A stretch of 64,000 nt of DNA from Acridotheres tristis (taxonomy: Eukaryota > Chordata > Aves > Passeriformes > Sturnidae), in contig CM072892.1 in NCBI GenBank assembly GCA_037013685.1, forward strand, positions 21,271,501 through 21,335,500, in the 5' to 3' direction. Below the pieces are notes generated by a model, which was not told the DNA's origin, ran no database searches, and saw nothing but the letters and a program-made list of their open reading frames with translations. Positions 13,095 through 25,850 of the stretch are shown in pieces. Positions within the stretch are counted from its first letter, which is position 1. The number at the start of each line of letters is the position of its first letter. The position numbers were made by a program, and so were the translations under genes.

Positions 13095-13335
13095 CAGTAC
13101 TGGGATCCATCTCTGTAGTGTGCTGTGCCTCAGAGCACTGCCCCAGATAAACCATGCGATGGCTGGAGGCTGCAGGAAACTCCAAGGGCTTAGCTGGGGT
13201 GAGCAGCCTGAGATGGCACTTAAGACCCAGGTTTTCTTAGGAGTGCCAAGTTACCCAAAGTTTACCTGCTGCCATGTAGTGTGTAAAGGCTATTTTGGCC
13301 TGTGGGCTTCCCACTGAGCTTTTTATCTCCTGCAG

Positions 13336-13400
13336 CACTGCCTCCATTTTACAAAGGTGGGAACTGAGAGATGCTAAAAGCAGAAAGCCTCTGTTATTAC
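13336..13400 (+). repeat. Possible MIR-like remnant inside the inverted-repeat spacer
   Basis: CTCCATTTTACAAAGGTGGG followed by AACTGAGAGATGC resembles the MIR phrase CTCATTTTACAGATGAGGAAACTGAGGC. Only about 50 bp can be matched by eye. Confidence 0.35.
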
Positions 13401-13801
13401 TGCAAGATGCCTAAATGCTGGCTGACTTGATGAACAGATGTACAGAGGCATGCTAGGTCCTGCTGATGGAGGGGCATCTGCAGGTGCTCCACACTTGGGT
13501 TATCACTAATGAAGCACTCCAAATGACTGGGCACTTCTGAAAAATCTGGCCTAAACGATGCATCTGGGGTGGCAAAGTGTGTGTGAGGCGTAGCTGGGAG
13601 CAGCAGCAGTTTCCCAGGTCTAAACACTAAGCCTTATTTTCCTATGAACCCACATTTGACTGAATACGTTGTTATCACTGGCTTCCATGCATACAATAAC
13701 CTCTGTTTTAAGAGTTTTAAGCCCTTGGAGTTTTCTGCATCTTCATGGCATCCCATGGCTTCTCCGGGGCAAAGCTCTCAAGCACAGCACAACAGAGAGA
13801 T

Positions 13802-13941
13802 GGCATTGATAAGGTCCCTGTGTGTTGAAAAGCAGTCTGTGGCCAGCCTAAATGCAGGCTGCTCACAGGGCCCCTGGATGACTCGTGCTGGCTCTGCAGC
13901 TTCCAGATTAATAGTTCTCCACAGTTACCCTGTGGAAATTA
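13802..13941 (-). repeat. Right arm of a long inverted repeat
   Basis: Reverse-complement partner of 12960-13094. It contains AGTCTGTGGCCAGCCTAAAT and CAGGGCCCCTGGATGACTCG. The two arms enclose about 707 bp of apparently unrelated sequence. High identity compared with the decayed repeats around it suggests a fairly recent inverted duplication, gene conversion between the arms, or constraint. Confidence 0.9.
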
Positions 13942-15261
13942 ACACAGATTCCATGACAGAAATCAGTGTTGTGTTTCTAAGTAATTGTATATATTTCTAA
14001 GTATTTCATCTGTGCTGGGAGGAGATCAGTGGGTGCAAATGGGTAGTATGGTCACCAAGGCCCTTGAGCTAAGCAGCATCCATAGTCTTCTCTGCTTATG
14101 CCCAGCAAAGCTGAAGATTGTAATATACTTCACTCAGGAGAGATGGCTAGCATGTATCAGGCATGAGCTTTGAACCAGGGAGCAACTGGCATATAGCTCT
14201 TTACTTATTTCATTTGAGATACAACATCAAGGGGCTACTGAAAACAAAATAGAAATATTTCAGAGAAGTCTTGAAATTCCCCCTACTTTGCAATTTCTTA
14301 ATAATTGGCTGAAAGTGATACCTTTGACTGCCTTATTTGTAATATGTCTCTAAGATGGGATGACAGCAATGATTGTCAAGGCATGAAATTCCTTTTTTTA
14401 CCTGCAATATTTGTCTTTTACCAATAAGCTAATTGTTTGAGCTTGGCTGTTGGAAGCCATGAGTTTTATCCACAATGAACTCTGTATGTGTTTAATACCT
14501 ATCGGCTAGAGGTCAAAAATGAAAGGTATTTAATCTCCTCCTCTCAGTCCTAGTAGGAATGATTTTGAAGTGATAGATTTAAGGGCCCACATCAATTTTG
14601 TCTCCTAAACAATCGTTTCCCTACATTCTTTCAGTTACACTTTATCTTCAACAGGATCTAAGCAGCAGGTATTGAGCCTGACTTTAAATCTCGTCAAGCC
14701 CTAGCTTTCCCTGTGGCAATATAGAGAGAAATATTTAGTGCCAGCCACTCTGCCACTTCACCTCCTGACACAATATTATTTCATCATAACCTGTCCAGTG
14801 AGCAAATTGCCTCTTTGGCCCCCTTGCTGTCTTTGCACAAGGGCTGGGCTATTGATTGTGACAGTGTGCCAGTGTGCACAGGGTGATTCCTGAAGAGGAG
14901 GGATCGATGGGAGCATAATTGCTGCCTTGTCGGCAGCAGCTGGGGAAGAGGGGCTGGAACAAACAACTCAGTGGCAGAAAAAAGCTGACACTGCTTCTGG
15001 AGCATCTTCCTCTGGCTGCAGGGTGCCCCACCATGGGGCAGGGGACACAGTAAACTGATGCTAGGGGAAAAGGCATCAGTTATTCCCATGGAAGTGATTT
15101 GGCACTTACGGAGTCACTTATGGAGAATTAGAGAGCTGCAAACAAGGGGAAAGAATGGGTGAAGAATTTGTATTTAGAAAGGAGCCATCACATGAAGAGT
15201 TGGTGGAAAAAGTGCCACGGCACTGCAGGTTAGTTTTTCCTCCAAGGTTCATGTGCATTGC

Positions 15262-15368
15262 AATTACAGAAAATAGGTCTGGAAGGGAGACTTCCAGGGT
15301 TATAGAATACATGTCCCTGCCCCAAGGCATGACCAACTATACTTACATCATTGCAGGGCTGCAGCCCT
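15262..15368 (-). mobile_element. CR1-like 3' fragment, antisense (old)
   Basis: GGTCTGGAAGGGAGACTTCC, then CCCTGCCCCAAGGCATGACC and ACTATACTTACATCATTGCA. The order and wording match the antisense end of a CR1 subfamily with the CCCAAAGCAGGACCAAC type of tail. It is diverged, and the boundaries are approximate. Confidence 0.6.
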
Positions 15369-17124
15369 GGCCCAGGGCAGCACACAGTGGTATAAAATGG
15401 ACCATAAACCAGAACTGTCACCTTTAACACAAGACCACAAGCTTCTGTACTGTAGACTGTGCAGAGACTGTAGCATTCAGAGTGACCAAAATCATGCCAA
15501 CATAATACATGTTGGAGTGAACCACTTAAGTAAGCAGCATCTCTGTATTAAAGTGTCTCAGTGGAATATTTTCCGAATTTTGCCTCAGAGAAAGGCATAA
15601 GCTTAGAGGAGTTTCCACTGGAAGCAGGTCCTTGCAGGAACTGAAGACTGCTTTCAAAAGTTGGGGATACTGGGCTAGGTTCCACCGCTTTCTCCTCTGT
15701 TTTAATTTCATTGCAATGTCACAGATTAATTTCTGCCACACTTATGATGCAATATCATGGCATTAGTAGCTCTCAAATCTGGGTGGAAAAACACGTCTTC
15801 AAAATTCAGCAGTGATCTCATGACAGCAAGCAGACATTCAGCTGGCCAGGGTCTGAGGTGACAGTCCTTTTTGCTTTCAACATACATTGCTTTTTTCTCA
15901 TGAGTACCATCCCAACTTATCACAGCTTCATGTACTGCAAAAGATAATGTTTGTTCTAAGTGCTGCTAAGTCTCCCTGGCAGGAACTGTCTGGGAAAGAG
16001 CCAACACATTGCTGCTTATCTCCATATCCACCTGGAAGTGGCAGCACCAGAAGTCGTGCAATGGAGCATCAGGCTTGGCAGAGGGCAGGGAAGCAGCAGT
16101 GTGCTCCAGCCACCCATGGTGAGACACACAGAAGAAGCTAAGCAAGGAAGGCCAGTATTGAAACAACAGCAGTGGGGTGAGGGAAAGCACCAAAACTCAA
16201 GTCTCAGCAGCTTAGCTTTTTTCCAATCTAATGTTCAACAGAAGAAAACAGAACCCAGACAAACTGAGCTCTAACATTCCCCTGCTTGAGAGCCTGTCTG
16301 CAGTACAACTCACTCCACAAAGACAGAAATTGCACATGGTCTTTTGCATGAGGTTCATATATCTTTTGTCTCTTCACTTGTCATGTCACATCGTCCAAGG
16401 GACTGGTACAATATATCCCCATATGTGGAGTTTGTGTAAAGATGCAAAGGCACTTACTAAAAAAGATTTGTTAACTCCCCAACTTCCCTGAGCTTTATCC
16501 AAGTCAAGAACAAACAGCAGCAGGGAGCGGAAGGAGGCAGGCATGTCACTTCATGTTTTGATCAAAGATTCAAGTTTGTTATTGATTCATCCAAGCCCAT
16601 TTACCTCCCTCCTACCTCTGAATTCTTCCCAGCATCACTGATTCTGTCTCTGGTACTTACACACCAAGCCAAACAATTTCCTCCTCAAAACTGTGCTGGG
16701 AGAAAGCAAAGGCAATGTATCGTTCTGAAAAACTCCATCTTTTCCATCACACACTGGCCTCCTGCCTTCAGGCTCAGCTTGCAGCAGAGAACAACTTTGT
16801 CATCACTTGTAAACGAAGTGCCTTAATGCAGATATCACCAGGGAGAATAAACACAAACTGCAGTGCTGTTTCACAGAGTTACTTCTCTGATGTTCCCAAC
16901 AGTCTCTAGAGCTTACCTGGTACTTTGTCTCCTAAGATCTCAAAGCAGCAGATTCGCTGTCAACTTGATTGGGAAAAGGGCTTCTCTCCACTCCTCAGTC
17001 CTAGAATGAGATTCTAGAACAGACTTCAGAAAAGCTAAAAAGAGCTTGAAATAGCTGTAAAGCCTTCTTGGGTGTATCTATGTTTATGATAGCAATTAAC
17101 AATATTACCATTAAGTAACTGCTC

Positions 17125-17668
17125 TGCTCTGCACTGGTGTGGCCTCACCTCGAGTGCTGTGTGCAGTTTTGGGCATCAGATATAAGAAGGACATAAAGCT
17201 ATTAGAGAGTATCTAAAGGAGGGCTAAGAAGATGGTGAAGGGTCTGGAGGGGAACCTGTCTGAGGAGTAATTGAGGTCACTTGGTCTGCTTAGCCCGGGG
17301 AAGAGGAGACTGAGGGAAGACCTCATTGCAGTTACAGCTTCCTCATGAGGGAAAGAAGAGATGCAGGCACTGATCTCTTCTCTCTGGTGACCAGTGACAG
17401 GACCCAAGGGATTGACATGAAGTTGTGCCAGGGGAGGTTTAGGTTGGATATTAGGAGAAGTTTTTCACCCAGAGGGTGGTTGAGCACTGGAACAGGCTCC
17501 CCAGGCAAGTGGTGATGACACCACGGCTACCAGAGTGCAAGGAGCTTTTGGACAACACTCTCAGTACATGTATTATTCTTGGGGCTGTCCTGTACAGGAC
17601 CAGGAGTTTGACTTTGACAGTCCCTATGGGCTTCTTCTAACTCAGGATATTCTATGATTCTATTATTA
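17125..17668 (+). mobile_element. CR1 LINE 3' fragment, sense (~540 bp)
   Basis: It starts near CACTGGTGTGGCCTCACCTC and GTGCAGTTTTGGGC. It passes through GAAGGGTCTGGAGGGGAACC, GAGGAGACTGAGGGAAGACC, AGGTTTAGGTTGGATATTAG, TTTTTCACCCAGAGGGTGGT and GAGCACTGGAACAGGCTCCC. It ends TCTATGATTCTATTATTATA, the microsatellite-like CR1 tail. All blocks occur in CR1 order. Repeated small gaps indicate an older copy. Confidence 0.95.
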
Positions 17669-20523
17669 TACATAATAATCATACAATAGCAGAATAAAAA
17701 GGCAATCTCCAAAAATTGACAATCTCTCTGAAGAAGAAGTAAGGTGTTGTAGGAGGGTAAATCTAACAGAAAAGAAAAAAAAGAAGGTAATAAAGAAAAC
17801 CCAGCATGAGTACTAGCATACATTTATTGGAAATTCATCTAGTATAGGACTCAGAACTGGAGCACTTATTTCCTCTATTTGCTATAAGTTGTTATAGTTT
17901 CTAACACTAAATACAGAGGAAGATGCCCATGGAAAAACAACTCCCCAGGCTGGAGAGGACTGTGTGCTTCACCCATTAATGGGGTGGCCAATCTGCATCA
18001 GTCTTCTAGCCAAACCATGCATAAATTCCTCATGGAGATTTGGCAATGATCTCATACTCACTATCACACCATGCTTAGAGAAAAAGTCCAAATTGATTGC
18101 TATTCATACATCAGATGGGCAAACAGATAGCAGCTGCAGAGTAACCCACTTACTCTGAATTAGCAACGACTGTATTGCAATTCAGGCTTTGAGCACTTCT
18201 AAAATATAAGCAGGGAGAGACCATCATAATGTCTGTGATAATGACTGGGTGTGTGGATCATGGAGCTGAAAATTATTTCTCTTAAACTTGTTTCTTAGAA
18301 GAGGACGTGTTCAGATTTGGCTGGTTGGTCTGAAACTGTGCCTGTGTTCATTCATCTCTGGTACATATGCAGTTTGTGTGCTGGGACATATCACTATATT
18401 GATTTCAGTTCAACCATATCACTTCAAATAGATAAAAAGCACAACCTTAAACTAACCTTCCACTGCTACATTATTTAATAATTTAATAACACTTATAATT
18501 TTGGAATTACAATTATACCACGTAGAAGCCTGGGTAAGAATGTCAATTTGGATATACATTCAAAATATCTCCTCTTTTCAGGAACACAAGCAAGTTTCTA
18601 TTATAGATTCACATTATAGGCTAGATCTTCACCTAGAATAAACTGGCAACACCACTGTGCTGTACCAATTTATACCTACAGCAAATGTAACCCAGTGACT
18701 TTAAAATAATCAGATCAGCAGCACCATCCACAGCACTAAACAGAACTATGCACGGGGATATATTACACATGCCCACTCACTGTGGGTTATGTATTTATAG
18801 AGCAAGCTAAACTGAAAGGAGTTAAAACTGTGCACTGTGATGCATTCAGTCCTTTGATGTGAGCAACAGGGGTGATGGCAGTGTTCTATCGGAATTGGAT
18901 ATGAAGGCATGAACGTGCAGACATGGCTAAGTGTGACAGCTGTGCTAATACTTGGAGACTCACGTAGTACAGAATGTACAGAATTTGTGATTTTCTTGCA
19001 CTGAGAAAAGACTTTCATCAGCCTCAGCTAAAGGTTATTGGTCTCTGAGGGCAAGGGGGGACATATGCATCCTTCCTTGCAAACTACACCTGGGTGCAGT
19101 AGGAAAAAAGTTGGTATGTCCCCATAACTTTATGGGCTAAAGCAGCAGTTTTAGTGGATGCCAAATCAGATAAATCCTGGCCTTCCACATTCAGGACTAG
19201 GTCAGTGTCCTAGTCTCACAGGAAAGCTACTGACAGAGCAGGATGTAGCCTTTCCCATATGCTGCTAGACAAGATGAGCAAGAGAAGTCCATGTTTGCAA
19301 CAGCAGAGCACACCTTGGCTCCAGCTCTTAGTCAGCCTCCCACTCTGCCTTTTCATCCCACACAAGCAGCATAGCACTTACAAATACCTGCATAGGGAAA
19401 ACCATAGCTTGCAGTACTTGTGCAGGCTACTCAACCTGGCTCCTCTGAGAGCATGAGCAGGTACAATCAGGAGTTCTGAGCACTGAGAGTATAGCTTTGC
19501 CTTGGAATCTAATTAGCAATGCAAAGTTGCACCCACAGCAGAGCCTGCCTAACGTACAAAATAAAAGTGGCCTATTTCTTAATGCTCTTATTAGCACTAA
19601 ATACCTTCCCTCTCTATCCAGACACATGGCAGAGAGAGGAAGAGACGAGGCTTTAGCCTTTGTGCATAATCAGGTGGGGCGAGCTATCTGACCCACACTT
19701 GCCTCTGCCTCCCCCCTTCCAGTTAGTGCTTTCATCATGTTGAGCTCCTGTGCTGTGGTTTCCAGGCGAATTTCCACTCAGTGCTCAGAGAGCTGAAACC
19801 TTTAGATTAATCCCAGATCTGTCAGCCTCCATCATTTTCAAGCAGGGCTGTGAGCTGCAGGGCACTCCGTTACTTTCTCTAGCACTGAGCCTTAAGCCTC
19901 TTGCTCTCACTCTCCTGGAGAGTGGGCAGCTCCATTCTTCTCCCTCCCCAACCTGAGATGACCTGAGTCTGTGGCCAGTGTGGTTGCAGGAGGATTCTCC
20001 GTGAATCAGGTGATTAAATTGTTTCCTCTCCTCAGTGAATTTTTACTTGATCTGCAAATTTCCAAGTCAAGTAGGAGACAAATGCTGCCAGCAATATCCT
20101 TGTTCCCTTACACATGGTTGCCCCAGCCCCTAAGCTGCAGCCACTCTGGCTCACACCATAATCCTGCTTGTTTGCTGCAGTTGTGGAAATGAGCCTAAAT
20201 ACCCCACACAGAAACTCTTAAGCCATTTCACTGACAGTTTAACACTCCTCCTAGGCTAAACTCGAGATTTTGCTCAGATCTGTTTTGGTTAGACTGAACT
20301 CTGATTCATCTGTTGGTGACCAACTGCCACGGGAGTCTCTTTTCCCTGCTCCAGCAGACCATCATTGCCAGTTGCCTATCCCCCATCTCTAAAACAACTC
20401 TCAGCAGTCACTCATGGACTTTGCATCCTTTCCTCCTGCTTCCTCTTGTTCATTTTGCCCTGCTGCAGGCAGCAGTAATGGCTGCTGACCAGAGGATGGA
20501 GTATCTAAAACTAGTGCCTAAGA

Positions 20524-20573
20524 CAGCACGGTTCAGCACGGTTCAGCACGGTTCAGCACGGTTCAGCATGGTT
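20524..20573 (+). repeat. 10-bp tandem repeat (GTTCAGCACG), ~5 copies
   Basis: Four near-perfect copies of GTTCAGCACG plus a partial first copy; the last is GTTCAGCATG. The array is short and CpG-bearing. Confidence 0.95.
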
Positions 20574-23500
20574 GCCAAGATCTTTGTGATCACAAATCAT
20601 GCATGAACCATGAGAACTATGGAGAATGCCTCCAGCAAGCTCTTAACCTGCTAGAGAGGCTGCATAGCTAATCCAGCACCAGCAGAGCCCTTGTAAGATC
20701 AAGCAGAAAGGACAGAGGATTTGTAAAAGTACTCACTGAAGACTCAGTTCTGGACTCAGTGCTATACAAAGCACAGGCAAATAACTGGTCTGTACTGCAA
20801 TGACCTTCTATGACCTGCAGTCACCACAACACTTCTTTCCAGCCTCTCCCCATCTCTGGAAGTGAGCTATACTTACCCAACCTGCAACTGGCTCTGCTGG
20901 ATTTTCTCCCATGCTCTCTAGTGTGGCATAAGGATAGAAGTCTGCAAGAGGCTGAGTGCTGCAGAAGTCACCACTGGTATAGGAAAACAGTCCTAATCCT
21001 GACTGGTAGGCATTAATGTCACGTTCTAGAAGCTGGAAGGCTGGTGTGAGGAGCTGGCCTGAACCAGAGCAAATGTTCCCCTGTATGAGCCTGAAACTTT
21101 AGGAATACCAAGGACCAAGATTTTTCATGTCTTTGACAGCCCTGTGCTTTAACCCCACCAGATTACAGGGAAGAGATGGGCAAGGAGAAAAGCACAATGC
21201 TGAAGCCCGTTGAGGGGCATGGCATTAAGTAGAAATAGAACAGTGAGGACTTGAAAAGTCTGTCTCTAAAAAAACATTGCATACATTAGGAAAGCCAGAA
21301 AGTGTGAGCAGAGTGGCGCTGGTAGCTACTGCCCAGGATACCAGGACTTTTTCTGGAATCCTTCCCTTCACACAGGTGCTGAGATGGGCTAAAGAAACCT
21401 GTGAGGCACCCCATTTGCTGGACACCAGGACCTGCCCCTGATGCCAAGCACCCCTAAGAAGAAGAGCAATCCTTCCCAAGTGTTTCAACAGAGACCATTT
21501 GAAATTTCAGATACAGCCCAGGAAGCAAAGCCCAACACACACACTATCTGGGATGCTGAGGAAATTGTGGTTTGCTCCAACCCCAGAGGAGCAGATGATT
21601 ACCTAACACTGCAAGGAGTCTCCCAGCCTGTAGGCCCTACAAGCCAGCCACGGGCAACTGTGATCCTGCCCTCTGAAGCCCTGCCAAGCAAGACAGGAGA
21701 GCTGCTCAAGGTGCCAGGCTCACTGCTTCAGCAATTATCCTTTCTGTGGGTACCTCCTCCCTGTGTGGGTACGTCCTCCCCATGTGTGAAAAGAGGAGAT
21801 ACTCTGGTGCTGAGTGCTGTGGGAAGAGTTTAACCCTTCAGCTCATAACAAATAAATCCCATTGTTCCAGCATCCTGGCTAGCACTCCTTCCAGCCTGTA
21901 CCTCCTGAATCCCTTTTGAGAGCAGCTGAATCAATGTTTGACTTGTACAAACAGCTGCCTGACTGCAATTTGGAAGGGATTCAGATGGGGATTACAGCAA
22001 GGCAGTGGATAAAAATCTATTACATGGCAGTATTTATTTTAGATCCCTGTGGCACTCAGTGTGAACTTTGGCAGCATCTCCTTTCCTTATTCAGTGACAC
22101 AAGTGCAAGGGATTGAGAAGAATCACTTTCAGGAGTGTGTGCTGCAGAGCAGTCAGAGGAGAGAACCGAGATCCAAACTGAGTACACATTTCTGAGCCAG
22201 ACTTACTTGGCTCCACAGTGGATCCTCCCAGGGGGTGGGAACACGTTTAGTTTCCAGGAGGATTTGATATTGGTAAAATTGCATCGCTTTAATAGCCATA
22301 AGGGCCTGTGCCAGCTCTGTTTTACCAGACCAATGTTTCTGACTTAGTGCAGCTGCATCCAAGATCTAAATCCAATCCTGTCTTCTCTCTTTGGGCACAG
22401 AAATGATCCAAGCCCCGAGTCAGCATTAGGACCTGCCTGGGAGGAGGAAGCTCTTGTGTCTTGGAGTAATACTGCAGCAAGCCCCACTTTGTTGCTCTCT
22501 CCTAACAGCTTAGCAATGAAGGGAATAGTTCAGGCAAGAGGGCACATTCCTGTAGGTGGCAATCTCTGAGATTAAGTGTCCCAGGAACAAGACTGCGAGC
22601 AACCCACTCAATGCCCCCAGGGGTCACCACCAAACCACCACTGCTGGCCCAGCCTGGCCAAACTAGTCAGGAGGATACTCATGCCCAGGACAGGTATAGT
22701 ACCCTCAGTCCTTTCCCAGAATACACACACACAGGCTGCTGACAGAAGGGAGCACCAGGGTAGTGCTGAGAGATGCTGCTGACTTAACAGGCTGTGACAG
22801 GCCTGTCCAGCAGCAAAGAGAGGCAGAGAAACCACCACTCTTGAAAAAGAAATACAGATAGGGGAGAGATCTAAAGAGACTGAATTGCCCATCCCCAGCT
22901 TTGCTTTTTCTTGTGTTGAAAACACCAAATTTTCATCTGCTGGAGGTACACCACGTGTCAAGGGAGACAGACCTCTCTACACCAGTGCTGCAGTATTTTC
23001 TCCACAGGGTGATAGTGCTAAGAGCAAAATGAGCACTGGCCAAGGCTGCCACCAACAAGGCAGCACATGTAGGCAGCATCCCTGGCAGCAGCATTTATTT
23101 TTGGGCTGAGTGATGCAGAGATGATAGGAAGAAATGGACTGGAGAAGGGCTGGAGGAGCCAGAGCTAGTTTGGGCAGCCCTGGTGATAAGGGACCTGCCC
23201 TGAGCACAGCCACAGATTTCAAAGCCCAAAGTGGCCGTGTCCTAAGCACTTAACAATTCCCTCTGGGGACTGCTCACACGGCTGCATCTGTGCTGTAGTC
23301 AGCCCCATGCCAGTGCATGGAGCTTTCCCATAAGGTGCCAGCAAAAATACAAGGTAGCAGAACCTTGCCCTTCCTCTGCAGCTGTATGGGTGACTGTGTT
23401 GATGTACAGGCTTCAAACTAACCAGCATTGCTGGGGCCTGGGATGCTGGGTCATTTTCTCAGTTTAGCATTTTGAACTTTTAGTTTAAATTTTGCTATCT

Positions 23501-24912
23501 GCAGTCCAGAATAAGCCTGCCCTAAAAAGATGCTGGGAAACTAAATGAATGGAAAGCTTGTAATGTGCCTTAAGATCACAGAGGAGAAGATACAAGAGAC
23601 AGGAAAAATATTGCAATACATGTAACCTTTTATCAGATTATAACCAATTTTAAAGTACTTAATCTATAAATCTTTATATAAAAATATGTGCTCTATCACA
23701 GACCATTTCTTACAGGATCCACACTGCACTGAAAAGAACTAAAGTTCTGGAGGGCTAGGAGGAGGTCATAATTCAGATTTCTGTCCCTTGGACTCATCAC
23801 CTCCATAAGGTCTTTTTTTCCCCTCACTTCCTCTTTCACTACAATCCACATTTCTGTTATCCCCCATTTCTCCCTGTCTTCCTCTGTTTGCTGTTGTGAA
23901 GTTATTGCTCACTGGGTTTTGTTTTCACACAGAAGCCAAAAAGCATAAGAAATAACATGGGGCCCCAGAGGCAGCCACACCGGGACAGCAGCATTTGCAT
24001 CTTTTCCTCTGGATGCTCTGACTGCCTTCAGGGTTGCAACAGGAATAGGAATCTGTGACTCTCCCAGCTTTATATGTCACTTCTGTGACCACACAGGCTT
24101 TACTGCCGGACCAAGCTGAACTCCCCAAGAAGGAGAGCTTCACTTTTGTGTCATGGAAGAGCTTCCATCCTTGTGCGTGTAATTTGGCCCATCCTAGTCC
24201 CGAGAGATCCTGGTTTACCTGAGCAAGCCCAGCTCTTCCACTCAAAGCAAGACACTTGGGCATTATGCTATATTACTGCTAATGAAGTTGCTTTGTTTGT
24301 TCTATTGCTTAGGGGAATAAATTAATGTCTCAGAATGCCCTTTAACAGTATTTGTCTGTGTTTATTAAATATTTGTTTTGCAAGATAAACGCAGATAAGG
24401 GACTCCTAACAGGATTCCTTCTGGAAGGAGAGAGTCACAGAGGATCAAATGGGTACAGAGATACAGGTTGAGTTCTTATCCAGAACAGGATACATCACTC
24501 ATCCTTTTCAACAGTGTAAAAGAATAAAAGTTTCAACTTCCTAATTCTCAGAGTTTATTTCCCAGCAACCAAAAGAAAGGAGATGACATACTTAGGGGTC
24601 TTTTGCTCATCTTTGTCTGTGGCCTGACACTCCCTCCCTCCTTTTGATGTAAAAAGACTGTGCTTCCCAACACAGTGAAAGGGAATCCTACAGGCTGATT
24701 GCTCCAAGAAGGATTTTGCAGGGCAGGAGGGGAAAGCAGGATGGCACTGGTATAGGAGGCCTTCAGCAGCAGTATGAAGGGAAAGGAAGAGGAAAAAAAT
24801 CACATAGATGTATCACAGCCAGGATTAGCCTATTCACTTGTAGCCTTGCAGACTCTGTACACACCTGCTTAGCCTTTCTTTGAGTAAGCAAATGGCAGAG
24901 GAGAAATACAGA

Positions 24913-25016
24913 TAAACCATAGAATGTTAAGGGGATGAAATGGACCTTAAATGTCATCTAGTCCCAACATCCTCCTGCCATGGGTCAGGGATGCCTCCCA
25001 CTAGACCTGGCTTAAT
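24913..25016 (-). mobile_element. CR1 LINE 3'-end fragment, antisense
   Basis: AACCATAGAATGTTAAGGGG, then GACCTTAAATGTCATCTAGT, CCTCCTGCCATGGGTCAGGG and CCACTAGACC. This is the reverse complement of the CR1 3' end. It is short and diverged, with the tail at the left. Confidence 0.85.
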
Positions 25017-25795
25017 GCAAGAGGGTAAGCAGTTGGGATCAGAAGCAAGCACTGTGGGCTATCCTGGAGCTTTGCAGGAAAGTTGAAACAGCCTCTCAAC
25101 TCCTCCCCAGTAATGGCAGCAGTTTGGTGAGTCCCTGCAGCCAATCTACAACTCACAAGATCAGAGGTTTTAGACAGAGGAACAGACGTTTTAGAAGGGA
25201 CATAGGGACATGGCTGATGCATCCCAGCTCTCTGACCCTGATGCCCTGAGGTGAACTGGCAGGTTGGGAAATGCTGCTGCTCTCTTGCACAGCCACGTTG
25301 GATGATCTGAGTGAAGATGCCATCTCCTCTCTGCCTATGCACGTGCCTGGCATTTGAATCTGGCCTTTCTGGTCGGAGCCCACTGTGGCCCCTTGCAGAA
25401 AGAGATTCACCCCCATGGCATCCTTCTGCTGGGAGGGTAACTCCCCTGGCCTCTCTTCCCTGGAAGCAGCTGTAAGGGAGAAATAGCCATCTCTTCCCAA
25501 TGTGATGGGAACAGAGCTGAGAGGGAGTGGCGTGGATTCGGCCTCCAGCCACCTGCTGTATAGAACAAATGGGCAGATCATTACCCAGAGAGCTCTGTAA
25601 TTTTGCTTTGCAAATGCTTGCCCACTGTCACAGAGCCCGAGGAGGGGAATAGGGAGAGGGTGGGTGCTCACAGCTCTGCATGCCAAAAAGGCACTTTACC
25701 GTGCGTGAGGCCACCAATGCATTTCTAGCCACGAGATCTTGCAAGTTTAACCCCCTTTGCTGCTCCCCAAGGCAGCTTTTTGTAAGAGGGGTGGA

Positions 25796-25850
25796 AGAGT
25801 GGCAAGAGAGGGCAGAGAGGGAAAGAAGAAAAAAAAGAGAGATGAAAGCA
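25796..25850 (+). repeat. Purine-rich low-complexity tract
   Basis: GAGTGGCAAGAGAGGGCAGA then GGGAAAGAAGAAAAAAAAGA. It explains the nearby Phe/Ser/Leu-rich minus-strand frames at 25725-25985. Confidence 0.75.

Noticed and set aside
14917..14938. Short hairpin TTGCTGCC-TTGTC-GGCAGCAG
   Set aside because: A 7-8 bp stem is expected several times by chance in a window this size.
25001..25686. Two overlapping minus-strand frames of 183 and 177 codons
   Set aside because: They overlap in different frames, have no recognisable family motif, and begin at the edge of a CR1 fragment.
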